A DNA stretch of 64,000 nucleotides, from contig JBQTIX010000024.1 in NCBI GenBank assembly GCA_052387695.1, forward strand, positions 77,876 to 141,875. Reading direction: 5' to 3'. Source of the DNA: Panacagrimonas sp052387695. GTDB taxonomy: Bacteria; Pseudomonadota; Gammaproteobacteria; Nevskiales; Nevskiaceae. Of this stretch, positions 8,381 to 15,915 are shown one piece after another. A program made the position numbers and the translations under genes. Position 1 is the stretch's first letter, and every line of letters starts with the position of its first letter. The notes beneath the pieces were generated by a model, which was given only the letters and a program-made list of their open reading frames with translations, ran no database searches and had not been told where the DNA came from.

Positions 8381-8553
8381 ATTGAGGCGGCCACTATTCA
8401 CTCGAAAACGCACGCGCGGACAGAGGTCTCATCAATCTACGAGGTTGGCGCTGGCCGCCTCAATGACACAGAGCCATGTTGGGTTATTGATCCGGCCACG
8501 CCGACCTGCGTTTGCATCATCGAGTTCAACTCGATTGTGGCCGGATCAATAAC
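8381..8553. repeat. Dispersed composite palindromic repeat, copy A (two modules)
   Basis: Module 1 has perfect 13-bp arms: ATTGAGGCGGCCA at 8381-8393 and its complement at 8452-8464. Module 2 has perfect 17-bp arms: GTTATTGATCCGGCCAC at 8483-8499 and its complement at 8537-8553, enclosing a small palindrome at 8519-8535. Bases 8381-8493 match 12870-12982 on the other strand at 104 of 113 positions with no gaps. It fills the space between the receiver-domain gene and dusB, ending 30 bases before the dusB start. Confidence 0.85.
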
Positions 8554-8583
8554 TGCGCTGAACCGATCGGCAACAATGGCGTC

Positions 8584-9573
8584 ATGTTGATTGGACGACA
8601 CCTTATCGTGCCCTCGCTGGTCCTCGCGCCGATGGCGGGCGTAACCGACCGTCCTTTCCGTAGTCTCTGCCGGCGGCTGGGTGCCGGGCTGGTCGTGTCC
8701 GAGATGATGACTTCGGACGAGACGCTCTGGCATACGGAAAAATCGCGCCTGCGCCGCGCGCACGACGCCGAGTCCGGGCCGATCTCGATACAGATCGCCG
8801 GCTACGATCCCGCGGCGATGGCGCGCACTGCGCAATTCAACGTCGAGCACGGTGCGCAGATCATCGACATCAACATGGGATGCCCGGCCAAGAAGGTGTG
8901 CCGTGTCGATGCCGGCTCCGCGCTGATGCGTGACGAGCCGCTGGTCGCGCGAATCCTGGATGCGGTGGTCAAGGCGGTTGAAGTACCGGTCACGCTGAAG
9001 ATGCGCACCGGCTGGGCGAGGTCGCATCGCAACGCGGCGGTGATCGCGCGCATCGCCGAGGATTGCGGCATCGCAGCGATCGCCGTCCATGGCCGGACGC
9101 GCGAAGACCAGTACGAGGGGCAGGCCGAGTTCGACACCATTGCCGAGGTCAAGCGCAGCGTGAAGATCCCGGTGATCGCCAACGGCGACATCGACTCAGG
9201 GGAGAAGGCGAGCGAAGTTCTGCGAGCGACCGGCGCCGACGGATTGATGATCGGGCGTGCTGCGCTGGGGCGGCCGTGGATCTTCGGACAGATCGCTGAA
9301 TTCCTGCGAACGGGGCAGGCGCCGCCACCGCCCCGGTTGGTGGAGACCGGCGCCATCCTGCTCGGCCATCTCGACGCGCTCTACCAACTCTACGGCGAGG
9401 GGCGCGGCCTGCGTGTCGCGCGCAAGCACATCCAGTGGTACTGCCAGAGCCACCCGGGCGCACAGACGTTCTGGTCCGGCATCAATCGGGTGGTGGATGC
9501 ACGGGAGCAGCGGGCAAAGGTGGAAGCGTTCTTTCTGGCCAGCGGAGTCGAGGACTTGCGGCACGCGGCCTGA
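8584..9573 (+). CDS. dusB: tRNA-dihydrouridine synthase DusB
   Basis: A 329-residue flavoenzyme that reduces uridine to dihydrouridine in tRNA. Markers: LAPMAGVTDRPFR (FMN-binding start), DINMGCPAKKV with the catalytic-Cys region, LKMRTGW, AVHGRTREDQY, and IANGDIDSGEKA with GADGLMIGRAALGRPW for phosphate binding. Length and motifs match DusB rather than DusA/C. Start ATG 8584 gives the expected N-terminus, though the frame is open upstream and no strong ribosome site is visible. In many gammaproteobacteria dusB precedes fis; here a tiny Lys/Ala-rich gene on the opposite strand follows instead. Confidence 0.92.
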   Translation: MLIGRHLIVPSLVLAPMAGVTDRPFRSLCRRLGAGLVVSEMMTSDETLWHTEKSRLRRAHDAESGPISIQIAGYDPAAMARTAQFNVEHGAQIIDINMGCPAKKVCRVDAGSALMRDEPLVARILDAVVKAVEVPVTLKMRTGWARSHRNAAVIARIAEDCGIAAIAVHGRTREDQYEGQAEFDTIAEVKRSVKIPVIANGDIDSGEKASEVLRATGADGLMIGRAALGRPWIFGQIAEFLRTGQAPPPPRLVETGAILLGHLDALYQLYGEGRGLRVARKHIQWYCQSHPGAQTFWSGINRVVDAREQRAKVEAFFLASGVEDLRHAA

Positions 9574-9609
9574 GAGCCGTGGTCTTGAATCGCGCACCTG
9601 AATCGCACG

Positions 9610-9639
9610 CAAAAAAAACGCGGCGGGAATTCCGCCGCG
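9610..9639 (-). terminator. Rho-independent terminator of the 30-residue Lys/Ala-rich gene
   Basis: An 8-bp GC stem (CGCGGCGG at 9619-9626 pairing with 9632-9639, loop GAATT) is followed on the minus strand by eight T residues. It lies 24 bases past the stop of the small minus-strand gene. Confidence 0.85.
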
Positions 9640-9662
9640 CGAGTATCCGGGGTGAATCCGGG

Positions 9663-9755
9663 TTACTTCTTCTTCGCGGCCTTCTTGACCGCTTTCTTCG
9701 CGACCTTGGTCGGAGCAGCGGCTTTTTTCGCAGGTGCCTTCTTGGCTGCAGCCAT
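9663..9755 (-). CDS. 30-residue Lys/Ala-rich histone-H1-like peptide
   Basis: A 30-codon gene missed by usual length cut-offs. The product is almost wholly Ala, Lys, Pro, Val and Thr, with AAKK/AVKK-type repeats like the tails of bacterial histone-H1-like proteins. It is therefore likely to be very basic and to bind nucleic acid or polyphosphate. Support for reality is a textbook AGGAGG ribosome site seven bases before the ATG, a clean intrinsic terminator right after the stop, and flanking non-coding sequence. Such peptides are often annotated in Xanthomonadales as hypothetical. A role in nucleoid compaction is inference. Confidence 0.75.
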   Translation of the reverse strand: MAAAKKAPAKKAAAPTKVAKKAVKKAAKKK

Positions 9756-9853
9756 GACAAACCTCCTAGCTAAAGAGTAAAGCGGATGACTCCGACAACG
9801 CCCATCGCTGACGGTAATCAACCACGTCCCATAGTGGCGCGCGAAAAATCAAA

Positions 9854-9872
9854 ACACAAGATGTTGTGTCAA
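9854..9872 (-). promoter_or_regulatory. Possible -35 box overlapped by a palindrome upstream of the Lys/Ala-rich gene
   Basis: A perfect 6-bp inverted repeat (ACACAA, four bases, TTGTGT; 9854-9869) overlaps a consensus TTGACA read on the minus strand at 9872-9867. A good -10 is not visible at 16-18 bases, so this is only suggestive of a regulated promoter for the small gene ~110 bases downstream. Confidence 0.3.
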
Positions 9873-9978
9873 GAGGGATAGCCAAGTTTTTCGCCGCTCG
9901 TCGGAAAGTTTCAGTCCGATGACGGTTCAAACACGTTTGACAGGATTCAGGGGCGTGACCGCGAGTAGAAAAAGCTGA

Positions 9979-10746
9979 TCAGCGTCGGACGAATCCGCGA
10001 TAGGAGCTTGCGGACCATAGTCGGATCAGGCTCCGGCAATGCCAGATGAAGTGCTGCATTTTTTTCAGCGTGCGTCGTTGGGCGCGATGTGTGACCGCGG
10101 CGGCCGGCACCACGCGAACCGCCAGACCGGCGTTCCAGCACCGGAGGCACAGGTCCACGTCCTCGCAATACAGGAAATAGCGCTCGTCGAATCCGCCGAG
10201 GCGACAGAAGGTGTCGGCCCGCATTGCCATGAACAGGCCGGCAATCCAGTCGACGTCGAGCGCAACGGTCAGATCATGGTTGTAGAGCGCGGGCTCGGTG
10301 CGCAGGCGTCGTCCCAGAACCCTCGATGGCGTCGGCAATGGCCGTGCGTTGTCGGCGCAGAGTCCGTGTTCATCCAGGACGCGCGTGCTGGCGATGCCGA
10401 GCGACGGGATGCCGAGCGATTCCTGCAAGGTGGTGAAGGGATTGCCGTGCAGACGCAGGTCCGGGTCGATTGCTGCGAAGAAGCGGCCGCGCGCATGTCT
10501 GAACGCCGCATTGTGGTTGCTGCCGAAGCCCCTGGGCTCGGCGTTGCGGATCACCGCGACATGGCCGGGCCAATGCCGCGCCAGGTCGCCGACCGGTTCG
10601 TCGAGGTTGAGCGTCAGCAGCAACTCGAACCGGTGCGGGTTCAGATGCGTCTGAAAATCATCGAGCAGGCGACGCACGCTGGCCATGTGTCCGTGGCTGA
10701 CCACGGACAGGCTCCATTCAGGGGTGTCGGACGGGGAGGGAAGCAA
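9979..10746 (-). CDS. Family-2 glycosyltransferase (rhamnosyltransferase-like)
   Basis: A 255-residue GT-A fold enzyme. LSVVSHGHMASVRRLLDDF is the donor-binding start, RGFGSNHNAAFRHARGRFFAAIDPD holds the metal-binding DxD-like Asp pair, VDWIAGLFMAMRADTF and GGFDERYFLYCEDVDLCLR form the acceptor-side block seen in rhamnosyltransferases. The C-terminus is soluble and basic. It probably adds a sugar to a surface glycan or lipid. No other glycan genes are adjacent. It is divergent from rpoH, with about 170 bases between the starts. Confidence 0.82.
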   Translation of the reverse strand: MLPSPSDTPEWSLSVVSHGHMASVRRLLDDFQTHLNPHRFELLLTLNLDEPVGDLARHWPGHVAVIRNAEPRGFGSNHNAAFRHARGRFFAAIDPDLRLHGNPFTTLQESLGIPSLGIASTRVLDEHGLCADNARPLPTPSRVLGRRLRTEPALYNHDLTVALDVDWIAGLFMAMRADTFCRLGGFDERYFLYCEDVDLCLRCWNAGLAVRVVPAAAVTHRAQRRTLKKMQHFIWHCRSLIRLWSASSYRGFVRR

Positions 10747-10851
10747 ATGGGGCCAGGAAGATCGCCGGTGGGCAGCGATTATAGAAATCAGCAGATGCTC
10801 TTGAATCCGCCTTGTCTGCCTGCATGAGGACCGGAGGAACTTCAGGTGCGT

Positions 10852-10881
10852 TTAGCACTCCAACTGCCCGACTGCTAAAAT
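10852..10881 (+). promoter_or_regulatory. CIRCE operator overlapping the rpoH promoter
   Basis: TTAGCACTC (10852-10860), nine bases, GACTGCTAA (10870-10878). The CIRCE consensus bound by HrcA is TTAGCACTC-N9-GAGTGCTAA, so 17 of 18 positions match with exact spacing. Part of the operator doubles as a sigma-70-like promoter: TTAGCA at 10852-10857, 18 bases, TAAAAT at 10876-10881. The rpoH ATG lies 36 bases after the -10. This geometry predicts repression of rpoH by HrcA. Confidence 0.85.
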
Positions 10882-10916
10882 TTCGGCATCCTTGCTGTAG
10901 CCACAGGAGAAATCAG

Positions 10917-11786
10917 ATGTCTTCCACGGCCCTTGCCTTGCGACCCGCTGCGTTGCCGGTTCCGCTGACGGGCAGCCTGGACTCGTACATTCATTCCGTC
11001 AGCAAGATCCCCCTTCTTGCCCCGGAGGAAGAGACCTCGCTCGCGCGCAAACTGCGCGACGAGAGCGATCTGGCGTCCGCGCAACGCCTGGTGCTGTCCA
11101 ACCTGCGCTTCGTGGTCCATATCGCCCGCGGGTACATGGGCTACGGTCTGCAACTCGCCGACTTGATTCAGGAAGGGAACGTCGGCTTGATGAAGGCGGT
11201 GAAGCGCTTCGACCCGGAAGTCGGCGTGCGCCTGATCAGCTTTGCGGTGCACTGGATCAAAGCCGAGATTCACGAGTTCGTGCTGCGCAACTGGCGCATC
11301 GTCAAGATCGCCACGACCAAGGCGCAGCGCAAGCTGTTCTTCAATCTTCGGTCAGCCAAGCAGCGCCTGGGCTGGATGAACCAGAGCGAGGTCGAGGCCA
11401 TCGCGCGCGACCTCAAGGTCAAGCCTGAAGAAGTCCTGCAGATGGAAGGCCGGCTCAGCGGAGCTGACGTTTCGTTCAGCGCGACGCCGGAAGATGGCGA
11501 CGAGTCCAGCTACGTGCCCGAAGATTATCTTTCGGTGGAGGACCCGGTCATCCGCGCGATCGAGGACGCGGACTGGAACGAGTTGCGTGAGGAGCGCATG
11601 CGTGAAGCGATCGCCGCGCTGGACAACCGCTCACGCGACATCCTGATGCGCCGCTGGCTGTCTGGCGAGACCGAGAAAGCGGGCCTGCAGGAACTGGGCG
11701 ATGAATATGGTGTGTCGGCCGAACGCATCCGCCAGATCGAAGTTGCGGCGATGAAGAAGATTCGCAAGGTGATCGAGGCCGATTGA
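10917..11786 (+). CDS. rpoH: RNA polymerase sigma-32 factor (heat-shock sigma) RpoH
   Basis: A 289-residue alternative sigma factor directing RNA polymerase to heat-shock promoters. Region 2 includes LVLSNLRFVVHIARGYMGYGLQLADLIQEGNVGLMKAVKRFDP and the -10 recognition stretch VRLISFAVHWIKAEIHEFVLRNWR; the RpoH box region (QRKLFFNLRS) follows. Region 4 ends in a helix-turn-helix (LQELGDEYGVSAERIRQIE). Start ATG 10917 has AGGAGA nine bases upstream. The usual ftsE-ftsX neighbours are absent. Its promoter carries a CIRCE operator, and an intrinsic terminator follows the stop. Confidence 0.95.
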   Translation: MSSTALALRPAALPVPLTGSLDSYIHSVSKIPLLAPEEETSLARKLRDESDLASAQRLVLSNLRFVVHIARGYMGYGLQLADLIQEGNVGLMKAVKRFDPEVGVRLISFAVHWIKAEIHEFVLRNWRIVKIATTKAQRKLFFNLRSAKQRLGWMNQSEVEAIARDLKVKPEEVLQMEGRLSGADVSFSATPEDGDESSYVPEDYLSVEDPVIRAIEDADWNELREERMREAIAALDNRSRDILMRRWLSGETEKAGLQELGDEYGVSAERIRQIEVAAMKKIRKVIEAD

Positions 11787-11816
11787 GCTTGCGGTCCCAC
11801 AAAGCAGCAATGGAAA

Positions 11817-11839
11817 GGCCCGGCTCCGCCGGGCTTTTT
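11817..11839 (+). terminator. Rho-independent terminator after rpoH
   Basis: GCCCGGC (11818-11824), loop TCC, GCCGGGC (11828-11834), then five T residues. It is 31 bases past the rpoH stop and ends 14 bases before the opposing gene's stop. Confidence 0.85.
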
Positions 11840-11852
11840 CGTTGCGCACGGC

Positions 11853-12836
11853 TCAGGAAATATCGAGCACCACATTGCCGCTTGCGCGCCCGCTCTCGAC
11901 GAGTTCATGCGCCTCGATGATCCGATCCAGAGGCAGGCGTTCCGCCACGTTGTGCTGCAAGCAGTTTGCGGCCAGCGCTGCGGACACTTCGGCCAGTGCA
12001 CGGGAGCGATCGGCGGCGTTGAGGTTGTAGACGATGAAGAAGCGCAAGCGCAGATTCTTCATGATCCCGCTGACGAAATTCACCGGAACCTCGGGCACCT
12101 GGCTGCCGTAGATCACCAGGTCGCCGTCGGCGCGCAGCAGTTCGAAGTCCAGCTTCACATTGGCGGAGAAATCGACCTCGACCACACGGTCCACGCCGCC
12201 GCCGGTGAGATCGCGGATACGCGCGACGACATCGTCGGTCCGGTAGTTCAGCACCCCATCGGCGCCCGCGGCCATCGCCAGCGCGGCCTTCGAGGGGCCG
12301 CTGACGGTGGCAATGACCTGCCGCGCGCCGCGCAGCTTCGCGAACTGGATCGCATAGTGGCCCACCGCGCCCGCGCCACCGGCGATGAGCACGGTTTTGC
12401 CTTCCACGCCGCCATCGGTGGAGATCGCGTGCAAGGCGGTCAGCGCGGGAATTCCCAGGCAGGCACCGGCAACGAAGTCGATCGCGTCCGGCAGGTGCAG
12501 CGCCTGGGGCGAGGGCAGCACGATGAATTGCGCGGCGGTTCCCATCGCGCGGCCCCAGGCGCCGTTCCAGATCCACACCCGCTCACCGATGCGCGAGGCA
12601 TCCACGCCCTCACCCACCGCGTCGATCACCCCGGCTCCATCGCTGTGCGGCACGATCAGCGGGAATGGCAGGATTTTCGAGCGCAGTCCGGCACGCGTCT
12701 TGACGTCGGACGGATTGATTCCGGAGCAGGCCAGCTGAACCCGCACCTCGCCCGGTCCGGGGCTCGGCACGGGCAGTTCGCGAAGGCTCAGCACTTCTCT
12801 TGCAGGTCCCACTCGTTCATAAGCAGCAGCTTTCAT
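11853..12836 (-). CDS. Zinc-independent medium-chain quinone oxidoreductase / alcohol dehydrogenase-like protein
   Basis: A 327-residue MDR-superfamily enzyme. The GroES-like N-terminus (MKAAAYERVGPAREVLSLRELPVPSPGPGEVRVQLACSGINPSDVK, abbreviated by its key residues here) lacks the Cys/His catalytic zinc ligands, as in quinone oxidoreductases. The nucleotide-binding motif is VLIAGGAGAVGHYAIQFAK. It likely reduces quinones or enones with NADPH. The gene is convergent with rpoH. Its start abuts copy B of the 113-bp repeat, so its promoter region may include the repeat. Confidence 0.85.
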   Translation of the reverse strand: MKAAAYERVGPAREVLSLRELPVPSPGPGEVRVQLACSGINPSDVKTRAGLRSKILPFPLIVPHSDGAGVIDAVGEGVDASRIGERVWIWNGAWGRAMGTAAQFIVLPSPQALHLPDAIDFVAGACLGIPALTALHAISTDGGVEGKTVLIAGGAGAVGHYAIQFAKLRGARQVIATVSGPSKAALAMAAGADGVLNYRTDDVVARIRDLTGGGVDRVVEVDFSANVKLDFELLRADGDLVIYGSQVPEVPVNFVSGIMKNLRLRFFIVYNLNAADRSRALAEVSAALAANCLQHNVAERLPLDRIIEAHELVESGRASGNVVLDIS

Positions 12837-12869
12837 TCGGGCGCTCCTCTGCGTCCTTGGCCGGGGCGC

Positions 12870-12982
12870 GGATCAATAACCCAACATGGCTCTGTGTTAT
12901 TAAGGCGGCCAGTGCCAATCTCGTCGATTGATGAGACCTCTGCCCGCGCGTGCATTTTCAAGTGCATAGTGGCCGCCTCAAT
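12870..12982. repeat. Dispersed palindromic repeat, copy B
   Basis: Reverse-oriented copy of 8381-8493: 104 of 113 bases match without gaps. Its arms ATTAAGGCGGCCA (12899-12911) and TGGCCGCCTCAAT (12970-12982) still pair with one mismatch. Only the first half-arm of the second module is kept (GGATCAATAACCC at the low-coordinate end), so this copy is truncated relative to copy A. Confidence 0.85.
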
Positions 12983-12996
12983 AGCAAGCGGGACGC

Positions 12997-14502
12997 TCAG
13001 GGAACCTGTGCCCGGGACTCCGGATTCTGCGTCGCCACATCGTCGGCCAGCGGTGGGAACGGCGAGACGAACACCTTCTCGAACAAGAACGGGTCGTCGA
13101 AGTGCTCGCGTCCCACCAGTGCAGTCGTGTGCCGGCCGATCTGGCGCATCGCGCCGGGACTGGACACCCCGCTGGGCCATTGCCACCAGCGTTCGCGGCG
13201 CTCAGAGCCGGCGACGAGGCCATCAGCGTCGAACAGGCTGCGCGTGCCGCCCTTGGGCGACGGCAGCGTGAACAGGTCCTCGAACGCACGGAGTTGATAT
13301 TCGCGCTTCTCCCCGCTCGCGATGGCGCTGTCGACGACCCGCCGGACCCGGTGGCTGCCGGATTGCACCCGGATCGCCACTTCGCCCGCGGGCACCTGCG
13401 CCTGCGGGAACAGCGGCGACTCCTGCCAGTAGTCGTCCAACGGTCTGCGCTCCAGCTTCTGCACCGGAAACCAGGTATGTCCCAGGCCGCTGGCCGGGAT
13501 GCTGTCGTAGGCCAGCGCACGACCGTCCGGATCGAGGGTGATGCGCCAGATCAGGCCGTCGAGTCTGCCGGCGTACTGATCGGCACCACCCAGTGGCGCG
13601 TGCGCGGAGAACCAGGCCACGTAGTACAACTGCACCAGATTGCGTCCGCCGACCCGCGCGAACGACGCCCACCAGTAAACCACGGGTCGCTCGATATCCA
13701 CACCAGGCTGCGACGCGTCCAATTGCGGCGTACCCGGCCGATCATGATCGCCGCCGGATTCGATCCACAGCAGCGGGGCATTTTCTTCGGCCAAGGCCGT
13801 CCAAGCCGAAAGCTGCAAGCCCACCAGCCCGAGGCGGTCGTGCAACAGGTCGGTGAAGTTGCGTGGCACCAGCGCGGGGTCGGCCGTGGGCTTGACCTGC
13901 CAGAGAATCAGCGGACCGGGACTGTCCAGCGACTCCACCGGCCTGGCGTAGTCGCTCAGCATCGCGGCACGTTCTGCGGCGATGCCGCGCTTGATCAGGG
14001 GGGCGGTCAGCGGATACAGGCCGAGTGCGCGCTTGAGCGTGGAGTAATCGTCCGGCGGTACCACGGAGTCGAGCAGGTGCTGGCGCCAGCGCTCATCGTC
14101 CATCTCCAGGTCCACCAGCCAGGAACTGCACGCGCGCAGATTGAGCAAGGTGTCGCTTCGATCTCCGATCGACAGCCCGAGGTTGATCAGCTCGATCTCG
14201 CGCGCGGCGTTGTCGTTCTGCCGCAGGTACTGGATCCAGTTGTAGAGCTTCTCGCGGTCGTCGCCGAGATCCTGGGCGAACGAGGCCATGAGCCGGTCGC
14301 TGCGCATGAAGGGGAAGTCCGGTATCTGGTAGTACTGGCCGTCACGCACACCTGCAGCCTCGATCTTCGCGTCAAGGACTTCGTATTGCGCGCGGCACTT
14401 GGCGCCGGCTTCACCCGAAGGCATCTGCGGCGACAGCACACAGGCGCCGAGCAGCGCGACCGGCGCAAGCAGAAGGAAAATCGGGCGGGCAGCAGGTTTC
14501 AT
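12997..14502 (-). CDS. Hypothetical lipoprotein, 501 residues
   Basis: I do not recognise this protein. It begins with a lipoprotein signal: MKPAARPIFLLLAPVALLGAC, with the lipobox LGAC placing the lipidated Cys at ~21. The mature part starts with a helical segment (AKCRAQYEVLDAKIEAAGV), continues with a mixed region rich in Trp and Tyr, and ends with FEKVFVSPFPPLADD. Two Cys beyond the lipobox are visible near the N-terminus. It stands alone: copy B of the 113-bp repeat is downstream and a divergent MscS gene is upstream. No catalytic motif is evident. An outer-membrane-anchored periplasmic role follows only from the signal. Confidence 0.7.
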   Translation of the reverse strand: MKPAARPIFLLLAPVALLGACVLSPQMPSGEAGAKCRAQYEVLDAKIEAAGVRDGQYYQIPDFPFMRSDRLMASFAQDLGDDREKLYNWIQYLRQNDNAAREIELINLGLSIGDRSDTLLNLRACSSWLVDLEMDDERWRQHLLDSVVPPDDYSTLKRALGLYPLTAPLIKRGIAAERAAMLSDYARPVESLDSPGPLILWQVKPTADPALVPRNFTDLLHDRLGLVGLQLSAWTALAEENAPLLWIESGGDHDRPGTPQLDASQPGVDIERPVVYWWASFARVGGRNLVQLYYVAWFSAHAPLGGADQYAGRLDGLIWRITLDPDGRALAYDSIPASGLGHTWFPVQKLERRPLDDYWQESPLFPQAQVPAGEVAIRVQSGSHRVRRVVDSAIASGEKREYQLRAFEDLFTLPSPKGGTRSLFDADGLVAGSERRERWWQWPSGVSSPGAMRQIGRHTTALVGREHFDDPFLFEKVFVSPFPPLADDVATQNPESRAQVP

Positions 14503-14672
14503 CGAACGTCCCGGCGCAGTGGGTTGTGCGCCTGTTACGCGAGGCAGGGGCGCGTGGACTCATCATGGACCAGGGAGCGGGTTTTTCCCCGTCGGGTCGG
14601 ATGCCAATTGCGGGAACGGTGAAAAGACGCTAACCGGCGCCGGTCCAGCCCTCTCCCAGCCCGCTGTTTAGA

Positions 14673-15857
14673 ATGCCGCCGATGATCCCGCTTCCACACA
14701 ACTGGGTGCTGACCGGACTCACCGTTCTTGGCATCGGTGCAGGGCTGAGCTTCATCGTCGAGTACCTCGCCCGTACGCTCGACGAGGGCCGTTTTGGCTG
14801 GCAACGCTCGGTGCGCCGGCGCCTGGGCGTGGCGCCCGAAAACCGTATTGCCGAGCTGCGCTGGGTCACGCTGGCCTTGCAACTGACGATCTGGCCGTTG
14901 CTGGGTTACATCCTGCTGCGGCTGTGGGGGCTCGACGAACTCGGCCGGGCCTTCGTCGACAAGCTCCTGGGCGAGGGCTTCATGGTCGGCAGCACCAAGA
15001 TCGCGCCCGGCAAGCTGGTGCTGGGCCTGCTCGCTTTTCTGCTGCTGGTCACGTTCACCCGATGGTTCAAGGGCAAGCTGGAGCGCGACTGGCTGCCGAT
15101 GACCCGGCTCGAGCCCAGCGTGCGCATGTCGGTGGCGACACTGTACGGCTATGCGACGTTCGTGATCGCGGTGCTGGTCGGGCTTTCCGCGGCCGGTCTG
15201 GACCTGTCCAGGATCGCGATCGTCGCCGGCGCGTTGTCGGTGGGCATCGGGTTTGGCCTGCAGAACATCGTCAACAATTTTGTATCCGGCCTGATCCTTC
15301 TGTTCGAACGACCGGTGCGGCTGGGCGACTACATCAAGGTCGGAAACACCGAAGGCTTCGTGCGCCAGATCCGCATCCGTTCGACCGAGCTGGAAAACGG
15401 CGACCACATCAGCATCATCGTGCCCAACTCCGCCCTGCTCAGTGCCGAGGTGGAGAACTGGAATTACCGCAACAGCCTCGGGCGCGTCATCGTCAGCGTG
15501 GGCGTCAACTACGGTGTGGAGCCCGGGCTGGTGAAACAACTGCTGCTGGAGATCGCCGACGAGCACCCGCTGGTGATCAAGAGCGGCGAGCGGATGGACG
15601 TGCCGGGTCCGTTCGTCGTGTTCAAGGACTTCGGCGATTCCAGCCTGGTGTTCGAGATCCGCGCCTGCATCGCCGACATTTATTCGAAGCTGGTCGTGGC
15701 CAGCGATCTGCGCTTCGCCATCCACAGCCGCTTCAAGCAGCGCGGAATCGACATGCCGTTTCCGCAGCGCGACGTGTGGATCAGAAACCCGCATGAAGTG
15801 GGCCGGCCGGTTCGCGAGGCGGGCGACGACGCGGGGCCTTCCGAAGAGGCCGAATGA
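14673..15857 (+). CDS. Small-conductance mechanosensitive channel (MscS family)
   Basis: A 394-residue channel with about four membrane helices before and within the pore domain. The pore-lining TM3 and hinge are seen at SRIAIVAGALSVGIGFGLQNIVNNFVSGLILLFERP, the classic MscS Gly/Ala-packed helix followed by the beta-domain start VRLGDYIKV. The cytoplasmic vestibule (IRSTELENGDHISIIVPNSALLS) is conserved. It would release solutes on osmotic downshock. It is longer than E. coli MscS because of an extra N-terminal helix pair. Start ATG 14673 or the adjacent ATG 14682 are both possible. Confidence 0.9.
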   Translation: MPPMIPLPHNWVLTGLTVLGIGAGLSFIVEYLARTLDEGRFGWQRSVRRRLGVAPENRIAELRWVTLALQLTIWPLLGYILLRLWGLDELGRAFVDKLLGEGFMVGSTKIAPGKLVLGLLAFLLLVTFTRWFKGKLERDWLPMTRLEPSVRMSVATLYGYATFVIAVLVGLSAAGLDLSRIAIVAGALSVGIGFGLQNIVNNFVSGLILLFERPVRLGDYIKVGNTEGFVRQIRIRSTELENGDHISIIVPNSALLSAEVENWNYRNSLGRVIVSVGVNYGVEPGLVKQLLLEIADEHPLVIKSGERMDVPGPFVVFKDFGDSSLVFEIRACIADIYSKLVVASDLRFAIHSRFKQRGIDMPFPQRDVWIRNPHEVGRPVREAGDDAGPSEEAE

Positions 15858-15915
15858 GCGGGCACGGACCTTGCCCATTCCGAACCGTCGATCACCGCCT
15901 GCCTGCTTCAAGCTC

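Noticed and set aside
8369..8590. Conserved peptide frame (…EVSSI…GRLN…TEPCWVIDP) shared by copies A and B of the dispersed repeat
   Set aside because: Changes between copies hit all codon positions and no start signals are consistent, so a non-coding palindromic element is a better explanation.
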